Assembly: GCA_964527925.1 (NCBI GenBank)
Contig: CAZGQO010000001.1
Location: forward strand, 62,001-126,000
DNA: 64,000 bases
Direction of reading: 5' to 3'
DNA from: Ch128b sp964527925
GTDB lineage: Bacteria > Bacteroidota > Ignavibacteria > Ch128b
Part shown: in pieces, positions 9,126 to 19,136 of the stretch
Layout of the letters: every line of letters begins with the position of its first letter
Position numbering within the stretch: position 1 is the stretch's first letter
The notes under the pieces: model-generated
The model's database searches: none
Seen by the model: only the letters and a program-made list of their open reading frames with translations
Told to the model about the DNA's origin: nothing
Program-made: the position numbers and the translations under genes

Positions 9126-9931
9126 TTTTCACTGACTTCAGAATTAAATTCTGGGAAAAATATTCGACGAATTTTTTTTGGTTTCCCTGTTGAAGTATCA
9201 ACTGAAATAATAACCGCCGCAAGATGAACATCATCTGTAGCAGTTTGATATTTCTGTGGTGTTTGATAAAGAAAACGATTTATTGCAGCCTCTTTTTTCA
9301 TTCCGATGACTGAATCATAAGGTCCAGTCATTCCGACATCTGTAATGTAAGCAGTTCCATTTGGAAAGATTCTTTCATCAGCAGTTTGAACATGTGTATG
9401 AGTTCCAATTATCGCAGTCACTTTTCCATCGAGATAATTAGCAAGAGCAATTTTTTCTGCCGTAGCTTCAGCATGAAAGTCAATTATAATTATGTTTGAT
9501 TCTTTTTTGACTTTCTCAATCAGCCAGTCAGCCGTTCTGAATGGACAATCGATTGCAGGAAGAAAAGCCCTGCCCTGCAATGAAGCGACTGTAATTTTTG
9601 TATTCTTACATTCCGAAATCACATAACCCTGACCAAAGGTTCCTTTTGGATAATTCAAAGGTCTTAAAACATTTTTCTCCTTTTTTGCAATTTCCTGGAA
9701 TTGCTGCTTTTCGAAGATGTGATTCCCGCCTGTAATTACATTCACACCAAGATCAGTTAAGATTTTTAATTCTTTTTCAGTTATTCCTTTACCATCAGCA
9801 ACATTTTCACCATTAGCGATGATAAAATCGATATTGTTATTTTCAACAAGATTTTTCAAAAAGGTTTGAAGGATTTGAAGTCCAGGCTTGCCGACTATAT
9901 CACCAATGAATAAAATTTCTAAAGTGTTCAA
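9122..9931 (-). CDS. ymdB: YmdB-family metallophosphoesterase
   Basis: This belongs to the TIGR00282/YmdB group of calcineurin-like phosphoesterases. Metal ligands are visible in order: FIGDIVGKPG (residues 8-17), NGENVADGKG, GGNHIFEK, DFHAEATAEK and GTHTHVQTADE. Characterised members hydrolyse cyclic nucleotides and affect multicellular behaviour in Bacillus; the substrate here is not known. It is the first gene of a tightly packed minus-strand series (folD, deoC, HicB-like, trmH, ABC ATPase). The 162 bases between it and the divergent ppk1 must hold both promoters, although I saw no convincing consensus there. Confidence 0.9.
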   Translation of the reverse strand: MNTLEILFIGDIVGKPGLQILQTFLKNLVENNNIDFIIANGENVADGKGITEKELKILTDLGVNVITGGNHIFEKQQFQEIAKKEKNVLRPLNYPKGTFGQGYVISECKNTKITVASLQGRAFLPAIDCPFRTADWLIEKVKKESNIIIIDFHAEATAEKIALANYLDGKVTAIIGTHTHVQTADERIFPNGTAYITDVGMTGPYDSVIGMKKEAAINRFLYQTPQKYQTATDDVHLAAVIISVDTSTGKPKKIRRIFFPEFNSEVSEK

Positions 9932-10093
9932 TTTTTCCTTTCTTTTTCTAAAAATAAAAAATATTGATGAGGTATAGAAATTATGTAAATTAATTAACCT
10001 GATTATTTAATCTTGAAATCTTTTCTTAAAATTCATCCTTAGAAATTTTCAATATTTTTAATTATTCTTGATTAAAATTTCTGGTCAAATTAA

Positions 10094-12226
10094 ATGAGAA
10101 AAAATAATAAACGATTCAATAATCCTGATTTGTATTTCAATCGTGATCTAAGCTGGATTGAATTTAACAAAAGAGTTCTTGATGAAGCTCTTGATGAAAG
10201 TCTGCCTCTTCTGGAAAGAGTAAAATTTCTCTCCATTTTCTGCACCAATCTCGATGAATTTTATATGATTCGTATATCTGGTCTGATGGAACAAATTGAA
10301 GCAGGTATTATCAACATTGGAATTGATGGATTAACACCTCATTTAGCGTTACAAAAAATTAATGAAAGAGTTAACAATCTTCTAAAAATTTTCATGGATT
10401 GTTACAAATTCAACATCTTACCAAAGCTAAAAGAAAACGAAATCGAAATAATTAATTATGATGAACTCACAGAAGATGAAAAAAAATTACTCAATCAATA
10501 TTTCATTAAAGAAATTTTTCCAACTCTAACTCCTCTTGCATTTGATCCAGGTAGACCTTTTCCACACATATCGAATTTATCTTTGAATTTTGGAATTAGA
10601 ATTGAAAAACCAACTGGCGAGAGGCACTTTGCTCGTGTGAAAGTTCCAAAAAACTTACCTCGATTCATAAATCTCAACACAATCAAAGAAATGCTTAATT
10701 CAGGTCAAAAAATTCCTGAAATAATTCGTTTGACTTATCTTGAACAGGTAATTCAGGCAAATCTTGAAACTCTTTTCCCAAAAATGCACATAATCGATTC
10801 CTATCTCTTTCGAGTTACAAGAGATACTGACATCGAAATCCGAGAGGATGAAGCTGATGATTTACTTAAAGTTATCGAAGAGAATATCAAACAAAGAAGA
10901 TTTGGTGAGGTCGTCAGGTTAGAAATTGAAAATGAACTTCCCCCACAAATACTGAATCTATTAAAGAAAAATCTTGAGATTGAAGACGAGTCGATTCAAA
11001 TTTTAAATGGTCCGCTTGGACTCGGAGATTTAATAAGTTTGTATGATTTACCGATCCAGCAACTGAAATTCAAACCTTTCTCACCATCATTTCCAAAAGT
11101 TTTCGAATCAGGAAATTTTTCTTTTCAGATTTTAAAAAAACAGGATATTTTACTCAGTCATCCTTATCACTCTTTTCTTCCGGTTGTAAATTTTATTCGT
11201 GAAGCAAGTGAAGACCCGGATGTACTAACCATCAAACAAACACTTTATCGAGTTGGATCAAACTCTCCTATCGTTGAAAGCCTGATTGAAGCTGCAGAAA
11301 ATGGAAAGCAAGTTGCCGTTCTGGTTGAACTCAAAGCTCGTTTTGATGAAGAAAATAATATTCAATGGGCAAGACGATTAGAAAAAGTTGGTGTTCATGT
11401 TGTTTATGGTCTGGTAGGATTAAAAACTCATTGTAAGATGACTCTCATAATCAGACGAGAGCGAGATGGTCTGCAGAGATATGTTCATCTATCAACAGGA
11501 AATTATAATATTTCAACGGCGAGACAATATTCTGATCTTGGACTTTTTACAACTGATGAAGATATCGCTGATGATGTGACAGAATTGTTCAACTATCTCA
11601 CAGGATACTCACAAAAAGATAATTACAAATGTTTACTTGTTGCACCGATAAACATGAGAGAGAAAATTAAAGAATTAATTGAAGAAGAAATCGAGTCTCA
11701 CAAAAAATATGGAAATGGTTATATAATTATTAAAGTAAATTCCATCACTGATCCTGATATCATTCAAACGCTCTACAAAGCTTCTTGCGAAGGTGTAAAA
11801 ATCGATATACTTGTAAGGGGAATTTGTATGTTGAGACCAGGTGTCAAAGATGTAAGCGAAAACATTCAAGTAATAAGTATTGTTGGAAGATTCCTTGAAC
11901 ACTCCAGAGTTTTTTATTTCTACAACAATGGTAATCCTAAGATTTATTCTGGCAGTGCCGATTTGATGGAAAGAAATCTCAACCGAAGAGTCGAAATTAT
12001 TTATCCAATTAAATCGAGAGTGATTGGTAATTTCATTTATAACAACATTCTGAAACTTCAACTCTCAGATAATGTGAATGCTCGAATTCTTGATAAAGAT
12101 GGAAACTATTGGATGATTACACCAGGTCCTAATGAAGATTTAATTGATAGTCAGGATTTACAAATTCGAGCTGCCAGTGATATTGTCTGCTGGGAATCGG
12201 TTAAATCAATTAGCAGTAAAATTTAA
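10094..12226 (+). CDS. ppk1: Polyphosphate kinase 1
   Basis: Ppk1 makes inorganic polyphosphate from ATP. The N-terminal domain starts FNRDLSWIEFNKRVLDEA and includes LSIFCTNLDEFYMIR. The PLD-like catalytic part has LKARFDEENNIQWARRLE and the autophosphorylated His446 in LKTHCKMTL, followed by YVHLSTGNYN. The second conserved His is His603 in FLEHSRVFYF, and SADLMERNLNRRVE follows. Length (710) is typical. It stands alone, divergent from ymdB. No phosphate-uptake genes or exopolyphosphatase are beside it. Confidence 0.97.
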   Translation: MRKNNKRFNNPDLYFNRDLSWIEFNKRVLDEALDESLPLLERVKFLSIFCTNLDEFYMIRISGLMEQIEAGIINIGIDGLTPHLALQKINERVNNLLKIFMDCYKFNILPKLKENEIEIINYDELTEDEKKLLNQYFIKEIFPTLTPLAFDPGRPFPHISNLSLNFGIRIEKPTGERHFARVKVPKNLPRFINLNTIKEMLNSGQKIPEIIRLTYLEQVIQANLETLFPKMHIIDSYLFRVTRDTDIEIREDEADDLLKVIEENIKQRRFGEVVRLEIENELPPQILNLLKKNLEIEDESIQILNGPLGLGDLISLYDLPIQQLKFKPFSPSFPKVFESGNFSFQILKKQDILLSHPYHSFLPVVNFIREASEDPDVLTIKQTLYRVGSNSPIVESLIEAAENGKQVAVLVELKARFDEENNIQWARRLEKVGVHVVYGLVGLKTHCKMTLIIRRERDGLQRYVHLSTGNYNISTARQYSDLGLFTTDEDIADDVTELFNYLTGYSQKDNYKCLLVAPINMREKIKELIEEEIESHKKYGNGYIIIKVNSITDPDIIQTLYKASCEGVKIDILVRGICMLRPGVKDVSENIQVISIVGRFLEHSRVFYFYNNGNPKIYSGSADLMERNLNRRVEIIYPIKSRVIGNFIYNNILKLQLSDNVNARILDKDGNYWMITPGPNEDLIDSQDLQIRAASDIVCWESVKSISSKI

Positions 12227-12340
12227 TTAATTCACAATATCTTTACACATAATTTTTATTAGATTGAATCAGTCAATGATATTTTGATTCATTGAAAAAT
12301 AAATTTCAAACTTTAATCTAACTAATCTAAGGCATCGGTA

Positions 12341-13663
12341 ATGAAAAAAACACAACTAATTATTGACAAACTAAACCCAGTGATTATTCTAATTTTGCTT
12401 CAATTATGTTCATTTGAATTCAAAGTTTTTGCTCAAGGTTCATGGGAAAAAATGAACACAATAACCAATGTTAATTTAAAGTCGATTTATTTCGTTGATA
12501 GCTTGAAAGGATGGGTTGGAGGTGATTCTGGTGTGATTCTTTACACAAGTGATGGAGGACAGAACTGGACAATTCAAAACAGCAATGTTAGTACTTCAAT
12601 TCATAATCTCTTTTTTCTTGATTCATTGAATGGCTGGGCTTTGACCTGGCACCAAAATATTCACGGACCAGTTGGTACAACTTTTCTCAAAACTACTAAT
12701 GGTGGGTTGACATGGATAGCTGATATTTATCCCAAAGATTTTACTTTTTTGAATTCAATTTATTTTGTTGATGAATTAAATGGATGGGCTTCTGGAAGTC
12801 CTGGGAAAATACTTAAAACAAGAGACGGCGGAAATGAATGGATAGAAAGCAGAATTAATAATGCTCAGTTTGTTGAATTCCCAATTTTCAAAGTAGAATT
12901 TTTTGATGAGAACAATGGAATTGGTGTTGGTGGAATTATTGACATTTTTGGAGTTATCTGGCGTACATTTGATGGTGGAAATAGCTGGGATGCCTTTGCA
13001 GTAGGTCCAGAACCAATTAATGACTTTAAGATTCTCGATTCAAATTTTGTTGTAGCTGTTGGCGGTGATTATGAGTATGGTACATCTGTCAGCTATTCTT
13101 TTGATAAAGGACTCAATTGGAATTATAGAACACTTGACATATTCGGCATTGCTGTTTCTGTTGATTTTAGAAATTCAAATGAATGCTGGCTGATTCTCAA
13201 AGGTGAAAGAAAATTTCTCGTCTCCACTGATTCAGGATGGACATGGACTGAATATCTCGCACCAGATTCTGTTCAACCAAACAAAGTTTTTTTCGCTGAT
13301 TCATTGCATGGATATGCTGTTTGTGACAGCGGTTATTTCTTGAAATACATTCCTCCAATTGATACAAAAGTTGAATCAATAGATTTTGCCAAAAACAACA
13401 AGCCAAAAAATCAAATCTCTATTTTTCCAAATCCCTTCAATAATAGTACAACTTTAAAACTAAATTTAATTGAGAATTCATTTGTTTCAATTAGCATTTA
13501 TTCAATTCTTGGTGAGAAGGTAAAAGATATAGTGAAGCATAATTTTTCAGCGGGTAATCATTCACTAACTATAAATGCCTCAGACTTAAATAGCGGAGTC
13601 TATTTACTATCGATCAAGATTAATGATAACTTCTTCACACAAAAGATGATTCTAATCAAATAA
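12341..13663 (+). CDS. Secreted YCF48/BNR-type beta-propeller protein with T9SS C-terminal domain
   Basis: A hydrophobic N-terminal signal segment ending near KVFAQG is followed by propeller blades with the repeated 'TSDGGQNWTI', 'KTTNGGLTWIA', 'KTRDGGNEW' pattern typical of YCF48 and sialidase-type (BNR/Asp-box) folds. The last 85 residues are a type IX secretion sorting domain: IFPNPFNNSTTLKLNL, then a Gly-Glu-Lys turn, GVYLLSIKI and a terminal KMILIK. The product is therefore probably exported through the outer membrane and surface-bound or released. In photosynthetic relatives YCF48 helps photosystem II assembly; that role is not implied here. The gene ends 15 bases from the convergent end of the next gene. 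The substrate, if any, is unknown. Confidence 0.82.
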   Translation: MKKTQLIIDKLNPVIILILLQLCSFEFKVFAQGSWEKMNTITNVNLKSIYFVDSLKGWVGGDSGVILYTSDGGQNWTIQNSNVSTSIHNLFFLDSLNGWALTWHQNIHGPVGTTFLKTTNGGLTWIADIYPKDFTFLNSIYFVDELNGWASGSPGKILKTRDGGNEWIESRINNAQFVEFPIFKVEFFDENNGIGVGGIIDIFGVIWRTFDGGNSWDAFAVGPEPINDFKILDSNFVVAVGGDYEYGTSVSYSFDKGLNWNYRTLDIFGIAVSVDFRNSNECWLILKGERKFLVSTDSGWTWTEYLAPDSVQPNKVFFADSLHGYAVCDSGYFLKYIPPIDTKVESIDFAKNNKPKNQISIFPNPFNNSTTLKLNLIENSFVSISIYSILGEKVKDIVKHNFSAGNHSLTINASDLNSGVYLLSIKINDNFFTQKMILIK

Positions 13664-13678
13664 CCATTCGTTTCAATC

Positions 13679-15283
13679 TCATTTGAGATAAATCATCTTC
13701 TTTACGGTCTCTTGCCTGAAATTTTTGAGTCGATAAAAGTACACTCCTGATGAAAAATTACTTCCATTAAATTCAATTGAGTACAACCCTGCCTTTAACA
13801 AATCATTCACAAGTGTTTTAACTACTCTTCCATAGATATCAATTACTTCCAGCTGAACAAACATATTTTCTGGTAATACAAATTCAATTGTAGTTTTTGA
13901 ATTGAATGGATTGGGAAAATTTTGTTTGAGTTCAAACAATGTTGGAATCGTCTTTTCAGTTTCTACTTTAGTAAGTTCATTTAGATTAATTCTCGCAGTC
14001 CATAATTGGTAAATTCCTGTTGAATTATCCATCCAGATTGGGATGAGATAATTATCAACTGATATTAAAGCAATTAAATCACCCTGATAACCCTGACCTA
14101 ATCCACCAATTGCAACTGGTTTGAAATTATGATCACTAATTTGATAATCGATAAAAGTGTTTCCCCCATCAGTAGATCTTGAAAGAAACACTCCCGTAGA
14201 GTCTGATGTTGTAATTCGATCATCATAATACAAAATATTTATTCCGCCAAACTTATCAATTGCAATCGCAGGAAAGTATTGTATTTTTCCATTGTTAATT
14301 TGATCTTGATTAACTCTAATGGGTCCACTCCAGGTAATTCCTCCATCAGTCGAACGATAAAGTATGATGTCAGGATCAGAACCAGCAGCACCGAAATTTT
14401 TTTGAGTCGTTACAATGTAAATCCAACCATTTCTTTCACCTCCAGTTGTATCAACAGCAATTCTTGGCAGACCATTAACCCGAATATTTTGTTTGGCAGG
14501 AAGTGTACCCTGAATTCCATTAACCTGAAAAATTTTTTCCGAGAGAATCCAGCTTTGTCCACCATTCGTGCTTCTGGCAAAACTTATAAATTGTTCACTG
14601 AATGGAGAAGTAGACGAAACAAGTGCCCAGGTTAGATAAATTTCTCCATTTCTCGAAATTACAATATCTCCTCCCGCAGACCTTTGAGGTGGAATATTGA
14701 TTTGTTGTGGTTGTGCCCAGTTCAGTCCTTCATCATCACTGTAGGAAAAATAGAGTGCATATGGAGGAACAAATCTAACCCAGGCAGAATAAAGTCTTCC
14801 GTAATAATTACTCGAAACAAAATTATCAGCGGTTATAACAGCCCTTTCAAGATCATGATCAGTTATCTGTTTTTGAAAACTCCAATTACTGCCAAAATCA
14901 TTTGATGTATGAACATAAACTCCTGTAAATGGCGTTCTTCCATTTCGAGTTAAAATAAAATTGCCGTTTTTAGTTATTGCAATTGAAGGATCGCCGCCAT
15001 GAAAATTGATATACTCACCTTTGCATGTGTCTGAACCATACCAGGATTGACCACCGTCTTCAGAAACATAAATTCCTTCTGAAAGAAAAAACGGATTGAA
15101 ATTTATTGTATTAGCTGAAGCAAATAAAATTTGTGGATTAAGTGGACTTCTACAAACTACAGGTTCAGTTTGAGAAATAGAAGAGGGGTAAAGAAGAAAA
15201 TTCCTTACCCCAGTGTTTACAAAATCTTGTGCTGATAAATTCCCAGCAAAGAAACTAAAAATCAATAAAACAAAAATTTTCAT
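13679..15283 (-). CDS. Secreted sialidase-fold (BNR repeat) protein with T9SS C-terminal domain
   Basis: The protein starts with a short signal peptide (FAGNLSAQ) and has several Asp-box motifs of the S-x-D-G-G-x-x-W type (SEDGGQSWYG, STNGGQSWIL, STDGGITWSG, STDGGNTF), the hallmark of the six-bladed sialidase fold. The arginine triad of true sialidases cannot be confirmed by eye, so enzymatic activity is not claimed. The C-terminus is a T9SS sorting domain with QNFPNPFNSKTTIEF, GVYFYRL and final KMIYLK. Its start overlaps the end of the TonB receptor gene by four bases. The two are co-expressed, which suggests a surface capture or processing pair. Confidence 0.82.
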   Translation of the reverse strand: MKIFVLLIFSFFAGNLSAQDFVNTGVRNFLLYPSSISQTEPVVCRSPLNPQILFASANTINFNPFFLSEGIYVSEDGGQSWYGSDTCKGEYINFHGGDPSIAITKNGNFILTRNGRTPFTGVYVHTSNDFGSNWSFQKQITDHDLERAVITADNFVSSNYYGRLYSAWVRFVPPYALYFSYSDDEGLNWAQPQQINIPPQRSAGGDIVISRNGEIYLTWALVSSTSPFSEQFISFARSTNGGQSWILSEKIFQVNGIQGTLPAKQNIRVNGLPRIAVDTTGGERNGWIYIVTTQKNFGAAGSDPDIILYRSTDGGITWSGPIRVNQDQINNGKIQYFPAIAIDKFGGINILYYDDRITTSDSTGVFLSRSTDGGNTFIDYQISDHNFKPVAIGGLGQGYQGDLIALISVDNYLIPIWMDNSTGIYQLWTARINLNELTKVETEKTIPTLFELKQNFPNPFNSKTTIEFVLPENMFVQLEVIDIYGRVVKTLVNDLLKAGLYSIEFNGSNFSSGVYFYRLKNFRQETVKKMIYLK

Positions 15284-17412
15284 AAAGTATATCCTAAGTT
15301 TAAATTCACAAAGAGAGTTCTTGGTTCACCAAGCTCATAGAATCTTCCGCTTGTGGAATTGATATTAATAAAACCAACATAATGTTTATTGAAAAGATTA
15401 TTAACTCCTGAACTGAATATAATATTTAATTTCCTAAATCTTTTATCAATTCCAACAAGGAAATTCAACAGATTATATGAGTTACTCTTCTCACTGTTTT
15501 TATCATTCACATACATTCCGCTAACATACTGATAACTCAATTTGGTAAATAAATCAACTGAGTTGGAAATATTATGTTCATAAGTCAATGCCAAATTCAT
15601 ATTATGTCTTGGAACACTTGGTACAAAATTACCAGAATAATTCTGTTCAGATAGAGTCAAATTCGCATCGATGGCAAGTGCAGAGTATTCAACATATCGA
15701 AAATATGAAAATGTATAGCTTGTCTTTAATCTAAATCTTGAGAATAGCTTCGAATCACTTCCAAATTCAATTCCTCTTCTCCAGGTTTTTGCAGCGTTTC
15801 TATAATAGACAGAACCAAAGACTTCAAATGGAACAATTTCATCACGAATTACACTACTGAAAATAGTCAGATCAAATGTATTATCTGAGAACACAGGTAC
15901 ATTATTAAACTGAAGTCTTCCTTTTAGACCAACTTCAAAATTCGTTGATCGTTGTGGTTTTAAGTCTGGATTTAAGAGACCTGATCCACCATCGGAACTG
16001 GTTGGGAAATTATCAAGTTCATTGCCAGCTGGTACATCAAAACTAAATCCAGCAGATCCATAAAAAGCAAGCGAAGGAGTAATTTTATAATTCCAGCCAA
16101 ATTTAGGAGTGAATGCTTTGAAATTACGACGTGAATTTCGGAATTCGCCAAGTCTATCTATTTGATAAAATAATACATCATCATAACGACCACTTATAAG
16201 TAAATTCAGTTTATCTGGAACAGCTGAGAAAATATTTTGAACAAAAAATCCTGTGTTAGCAATAGTTTCATCATTAAGACCACGCATATTATCTGTTTTC
16301 AAGCCATTTACATTTGTATAAACTTCAATTGGACCAGTTTGATAGAATAAATCAACTCCTGCTGTAAATTCGTTTTTGTAGCCAAACAAGTTATGTCTGT
16401 TTGTGTACTTTGTAGTTCCACCAACTCCCCATCGATTAAAAATTCTGTATCGTTTATCAATTCTCTCGAAATATTTTACAGTTCCATATCCTGTGATTTC
16501 AAGTTCATTTAAATTGCTTTCACCAAAAAATTTATTGTATCTAAAACCAACTCGACCTTTTTTAGTTATTCTTCTGTAATGAAAATTTTTTTCATCCGGT
16601 GCTGCTTGAAATGGATCCTGATTAAATTCGTTAAGTTTCAATGAACCCGGAAGTTTTATAACGCCGCCAACAAAATATCCGAGCAATTCGAGTCTTGAAT
16701 TATCACCTGGAGTAACTTCAACAACTGAATTGATGATGTTCCAGTAATCAGGACTATGTTCCCGATAACCTTTGTAATTATGGTATGAATAAGTTAAAAT
16801 CACTCCATATTCTTTGCTTCTTAAATTTACTTTAAATCCATTTCGTCTGAGTCCATAACTTCCAATTTCATTAAACTGCGTCACATAATTCACTGGTGAA
16901 TAAACATTGTTGATAAAATTAACTACTCCACCGGGTGCATTTGTGTAAAGTGAAGATGAGTTTCCCTTCACTATTTCAATCTTTCCTACTGAATTAAAAT
17001 CAATTGCTTCAATTCGAGTTTGTCCATCTGGTTCCGATTCTGGAATTCCATCAAGTAAAATTCTCACACCTCTAATTCCAGAATTAGATCGACTTCCAAA
17101 TCCTCTTATCGAAATTCTAACATCGTGATTTCCATATCTTGACTGCATAAAAACACCAGGCACAAAACCTAACACATCATTAATTGAGATTGTTCTGTCA
17201 TATTTATAATCGATGTTGGATAGTGAGACAACCGAATACGGAATATCTATAGCTTTCTGATATGTTCGTGTACCTGTCACAACAACTTCTTCAAGTTGAT
17301 ATGAAATTGTGTCGGTCTTAGGAATGATGTAATATCTGCCATCAAATTTTTCTTGTGCGAATAGAAAAAATGTAAACGAAAGTGTAATGAATAAGAAAAA
17401 CTTTGTCCTCAT
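15280..17412 (-). CDS. TonB-dependent outer membrane receptor
   Basis: This 710-residue protein has a signal peptide (ending near FLFAQ), a short TonB-box-like region before LEEVVVTGTRT, and a plug domain with DVLGFVPGVFMQSRYG, ISIRGFGSRS, RGVRILLDGIPESEPDGQT and IEIVKGNSSSLYT. A long beta-barrel follows, ending in an aromatic-rich strand (TLFVNLNLGYTL). The plug matches the group that includes iron-chelate (FecA/CirA-like) receptors, but the ligand cannot be assigned. There is no N-terminal carboxypeptidase-regulatory-like domain and no SusD partner, so a polysaccharide-type SusC is unlikely. A ribosome site (GAGGG) lies about eight bases before the ATG. The sialidase-fold gene is translationally coupled downstream. 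Confidence 0.9.
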   Translation of the reverse strand: MRTKFFLFITLSFTFFLFAQEKFDGRYYIIPKTDTISYQLEEVVVTGTRTYQKAIDIPYSVVSLSNIDYKYDRTISINDVLGFVPGVFMQSRYGNHDVRISIRGFGSRSNSGIRGVRILLDGIPESEPDGQTRIEAIDFNSVGKIEIVKGNSSSLYTNAPGGVVNFINNVYSPVNYVTQFNEIGSYGLRRNGFKVNLRSKEYGVILTYSYHNYKGYREHSPDYWNIINSVVEVTPGDNSRLELLGYFVGGVIKLPGSLKLNEFNQDPFQAAPDEKNFHYRRITKKGRVGFRYNKFFGESNLNELEITGYGTVKYFERIDKRYRIFNRWGVGGTTKYTNRHNLFGYKNEFTAGVDLFYQTGPIEVYTNVNGLKTDNMRGLNDETIANTGFFVQNIFSAVPDKLNLLISGRYDDVLFYQIDRLGEFRNSRRNFKAFTPKFGWNYKITPSLAFYGSAGFSFDVPAGNELDNFPTSSDGGSGLLNPDLKPQRSTNFEVGLKGRLQFNNVPVFSDNTFDLTIFSSVIRDEIVPFEVFGSVYYRNAAKTWRRGIEFGSDSKLFSRFRLKTSYTFSYFRYVEYSALAIDANLTLSEQNYSGNFVPSVPRHNMNLALTYEHNISNSVDLFTKLSYQYVSGMYVNDKNSEKSNSYNLLNFLVGIDKRFRKLNIIFSSGVNNLFNKHYVGFININSTSGRFYELGEPRTLFVNLNLGYTL

Positions 17413-17463
17413 GATTCAGACCCTCTTTATTTTTTGATACTCAAAATGATTTTTAACTTTCAT

Positions 17464-17491
17464 ACCATACCAGTAATTAATATCAACTCAA
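17464..17491 (-). promoter_or_regulatory. Possible sigma70-like promoter of the TonB receptor gene
   Basis: Reading the minus strand, TTGAGT and TATGGT are separated by 16 bases, about 50-75 bases before the TonB receptor start. This resembles a -35/-10 pair. It is a by-eye match in AT-rich sequence and could be chance. Confidence 0.25.
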
Positions 17492-17586
17492 CAAATCATT
17501 TAAATTGCTTACAGTACACAATTACAATCATTTCAAATCATCATCTGCTAAAGGGTTTGTATTTAAGTTAATTTTATTAGAAAAGA

Positions 17587-18129
17587 TTAAATCAATTTTG
17601 GCGGCGGGTCTGGAATTGATGTGAACGGATCAATAACTGGATTAGAAATATTTGGGTCGGTAAATGCTAATAATTTAAAGTTAATATCATTATGTTTGTT
17701 CTCAAGGAAGAAATCAATTGAAAGCAAACTCAAAATTTTTTTAAGGGGAAGTGGTAATTCAGGTTTGTCTGGATTGTTCACAACATAATCAACAAAAGCA
17801 AGTTCCATTTTCTCTTCTTCAGAATCGTTTATGCAACCATAAAAGATTGAATCAGTTGTTTCTGTACTTTCAATTATATCGTACATCTTTCCGTTTAATC
17901 TAAACTCATCTTTTTCGATGAATTTGAAATCCAGTTTGTTTTCTTTTAAATCTTTTTTTGATAGTGCAATGGTTACAACCAAACTGTTATTTTTTAGTTC
18001 ATTAATTGAGTTTCGAACTAACTTCTTATGATAGATTTTTAATTGATGATAGACCAGTATCATCCCGGTATAGTTTGCAAATAAAATCGTAATAATTAGT
18101 AGTATTGCAATAGATCTAAATGGCTTCAC
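17587..18129 (-). CDS. Small single-pass membrane or exported protein, unknown function
   Basis: One N-terminal hydrophobic segment (about residues 6-28, IAILLIITILFANYTGMILV) is followed by a charged soluble part of about 150 residues. Notable features are FRLNGKMYDIIE, a lone Cys in GCINDSEEEKM and a proline-rich end (IPDPPPKLI). Small proteins with a membrane anchor and a PPPK-like tail occur beside TonB receptors in Bacteroidota, so a receptor-accessory role is possible, but this is inference. It is separated from the receptor by 174 bases and lies upstream in the same direction. I do not recognise a named domain. Confidence 0.6.
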   Translation of the reverse strand: MKPFRSIAILLIITILFANYTGMILVYHQLKIYHKKLVRNSINELKNNSLVVTIALSKKDLKENKLDFKFIEKDEFRLNGKMYDIIESTETTDSIFYGCINDSEEEKMELAFVDYVVNNPDKPELPLPLKKILSLLSIDFFLENKHNDINFKLLAFTDPNISNPVIDPFTSIPDPPPKLI

Positions 18130-18226
18130 TTTTAATCGGTCTTTTTTACTAATTTAATAAAATTCACTAATGGTCAGAAATAGATATCAAAGAATTATTT
18201 GAACAACTCTCATATTTTAATTGATA

Positions 18227-19126
18227 TCAATGGTCACCAAACTTTTTCTCACCTGCTGTGATTTCAATCTTTAGAAAATTTTGCGGTGGCGGAAGAGGAC
18301 AGGTTGCATATTTTGTAAATGCACAGGGTGGATTATAGGCTTTATTGAAATCAAGAATAACAACATTATTTGAGTCAGGTTTATCTGCATACAAAAATCT
18401 GCCAGCACCATAAGTTTCTTCACCATTGGTTTCATCAGCAAAAACAAAAAACAATTTATCACCGCTATCAATCGCCTCGAGTTCATATGTTTGATCTTTT
18501 ATTTTAAATCTTACTTTACCAGGTGAAATTTCTTTTTCTGGAATACCAATAATTGAAGGAATTTCTATCTCTCGTACCTGATTGTATGGAATAAATTCAG
18601 CTTTGATCCGCCAGCTTTCATTAACAGGGAATCTTACAATTCCTTCAAAACTTTTTACCAGTGGTGCATCGAGATTTCGTACACGAAGAGCATACTTATT
18701 ACCTCTCTTGATAATAAACCAACGGTAGTTTTTGAAGGAAACAATTGTTGGATCACCAGTTAAATCATGCTTTAGATAAATTTCAGTCACTGGTGAATCT
18801 TTTACCGTTACAACTACATTATCACTTACAATCATCTTCACAAGAGAATCTTTCAAAACAAAAGTACAAATTTTGGAAACCAATGATTGATCATCAATTA
18901 CAAAATCATTTTCTTTTGATGAACCAAATGTACTTTCACCTTCTTTCAAGAAAAATAATCCTACCAGATTTAACCAGCCATTTTCTTTTTTCAAATTTTC
19001 AATTCGTCTTTTATGCCAATTGTTAATCTCTTTGATGTACTCTGGTGAACCTTTTTCTTTGTATTGATTACACGCTGAAATAAATGATAAAAGAATTATA
19101 AACAAAGCCATTAATTTTAATTTCAT
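18227..19126 (-). CDS. DUF1684-domain lipoprotein
   Basis: The protein matches the DUF1684 family: EINNWHKRRIENLKKENGWLN-type start, LFFLKEGESTFGSS, and the C-terminal KAYNPPCAFTKYATCPLPP with paired Cys-Pro motifs. I start it at the internal ATG because a clear GAGGAA ribosome site precedes it and because it gives a clean lipoprotein signal (MKLKLMALF... FISAC, lipidation at the Cys). The longer form from 19150 would add eight residues, overlap glcF and bury the signal. Its biochemical role is not established; DUF1684 proteins are usually lipoproteins. It follows glcF by ten bases and is probably co-transcribed. Confidence 0.82.
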   Translation of the reverse strand: MKLKLMALFIILLSFISACNQYKEKGSPEYIKEINNWHKRRIENLKKENGWLNLVGLFFLKEGESTFGSSKENDFVIDDQSLVSKICTFVLKDSLVKMIVSDNVVVTVKDSPVTEIYLKHDLTGDPTIVSFKNYRWFIIKRGNKYALRVRNLDAPLVKSFEGIVRFPVNESWRIKAEFIPYNQVREIEIPSIIGIPEKEISPGKVRFKIKDQTYELEAIDSGDKLFFVFADETNGEETYGAGRFLYADKPDSNNVVILDFNKAYNPPCAFTKYATCPLPPPQNFLKIEITAGEKKFGDH

Positions 19127-19136
19127 TTTCCATTCC

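Noticed and set aside
12273..12295. Hairpin TCAATGA / TCATTGA after ppk1 as a terminator
   Set aside because: The seven-base-pair stem is followed by an A-run on the coding strand, not T. On the other strand the tail is also not T-rich. It may be chance in AT-rich sequence.
13679..15283. True sialidase
   Set aside because: Asp-boxes are present, but the arginine triad and catalytic Tyr/Glu could not be confirmed; Asp-boxes alone occur in many non-sialidase propellers.
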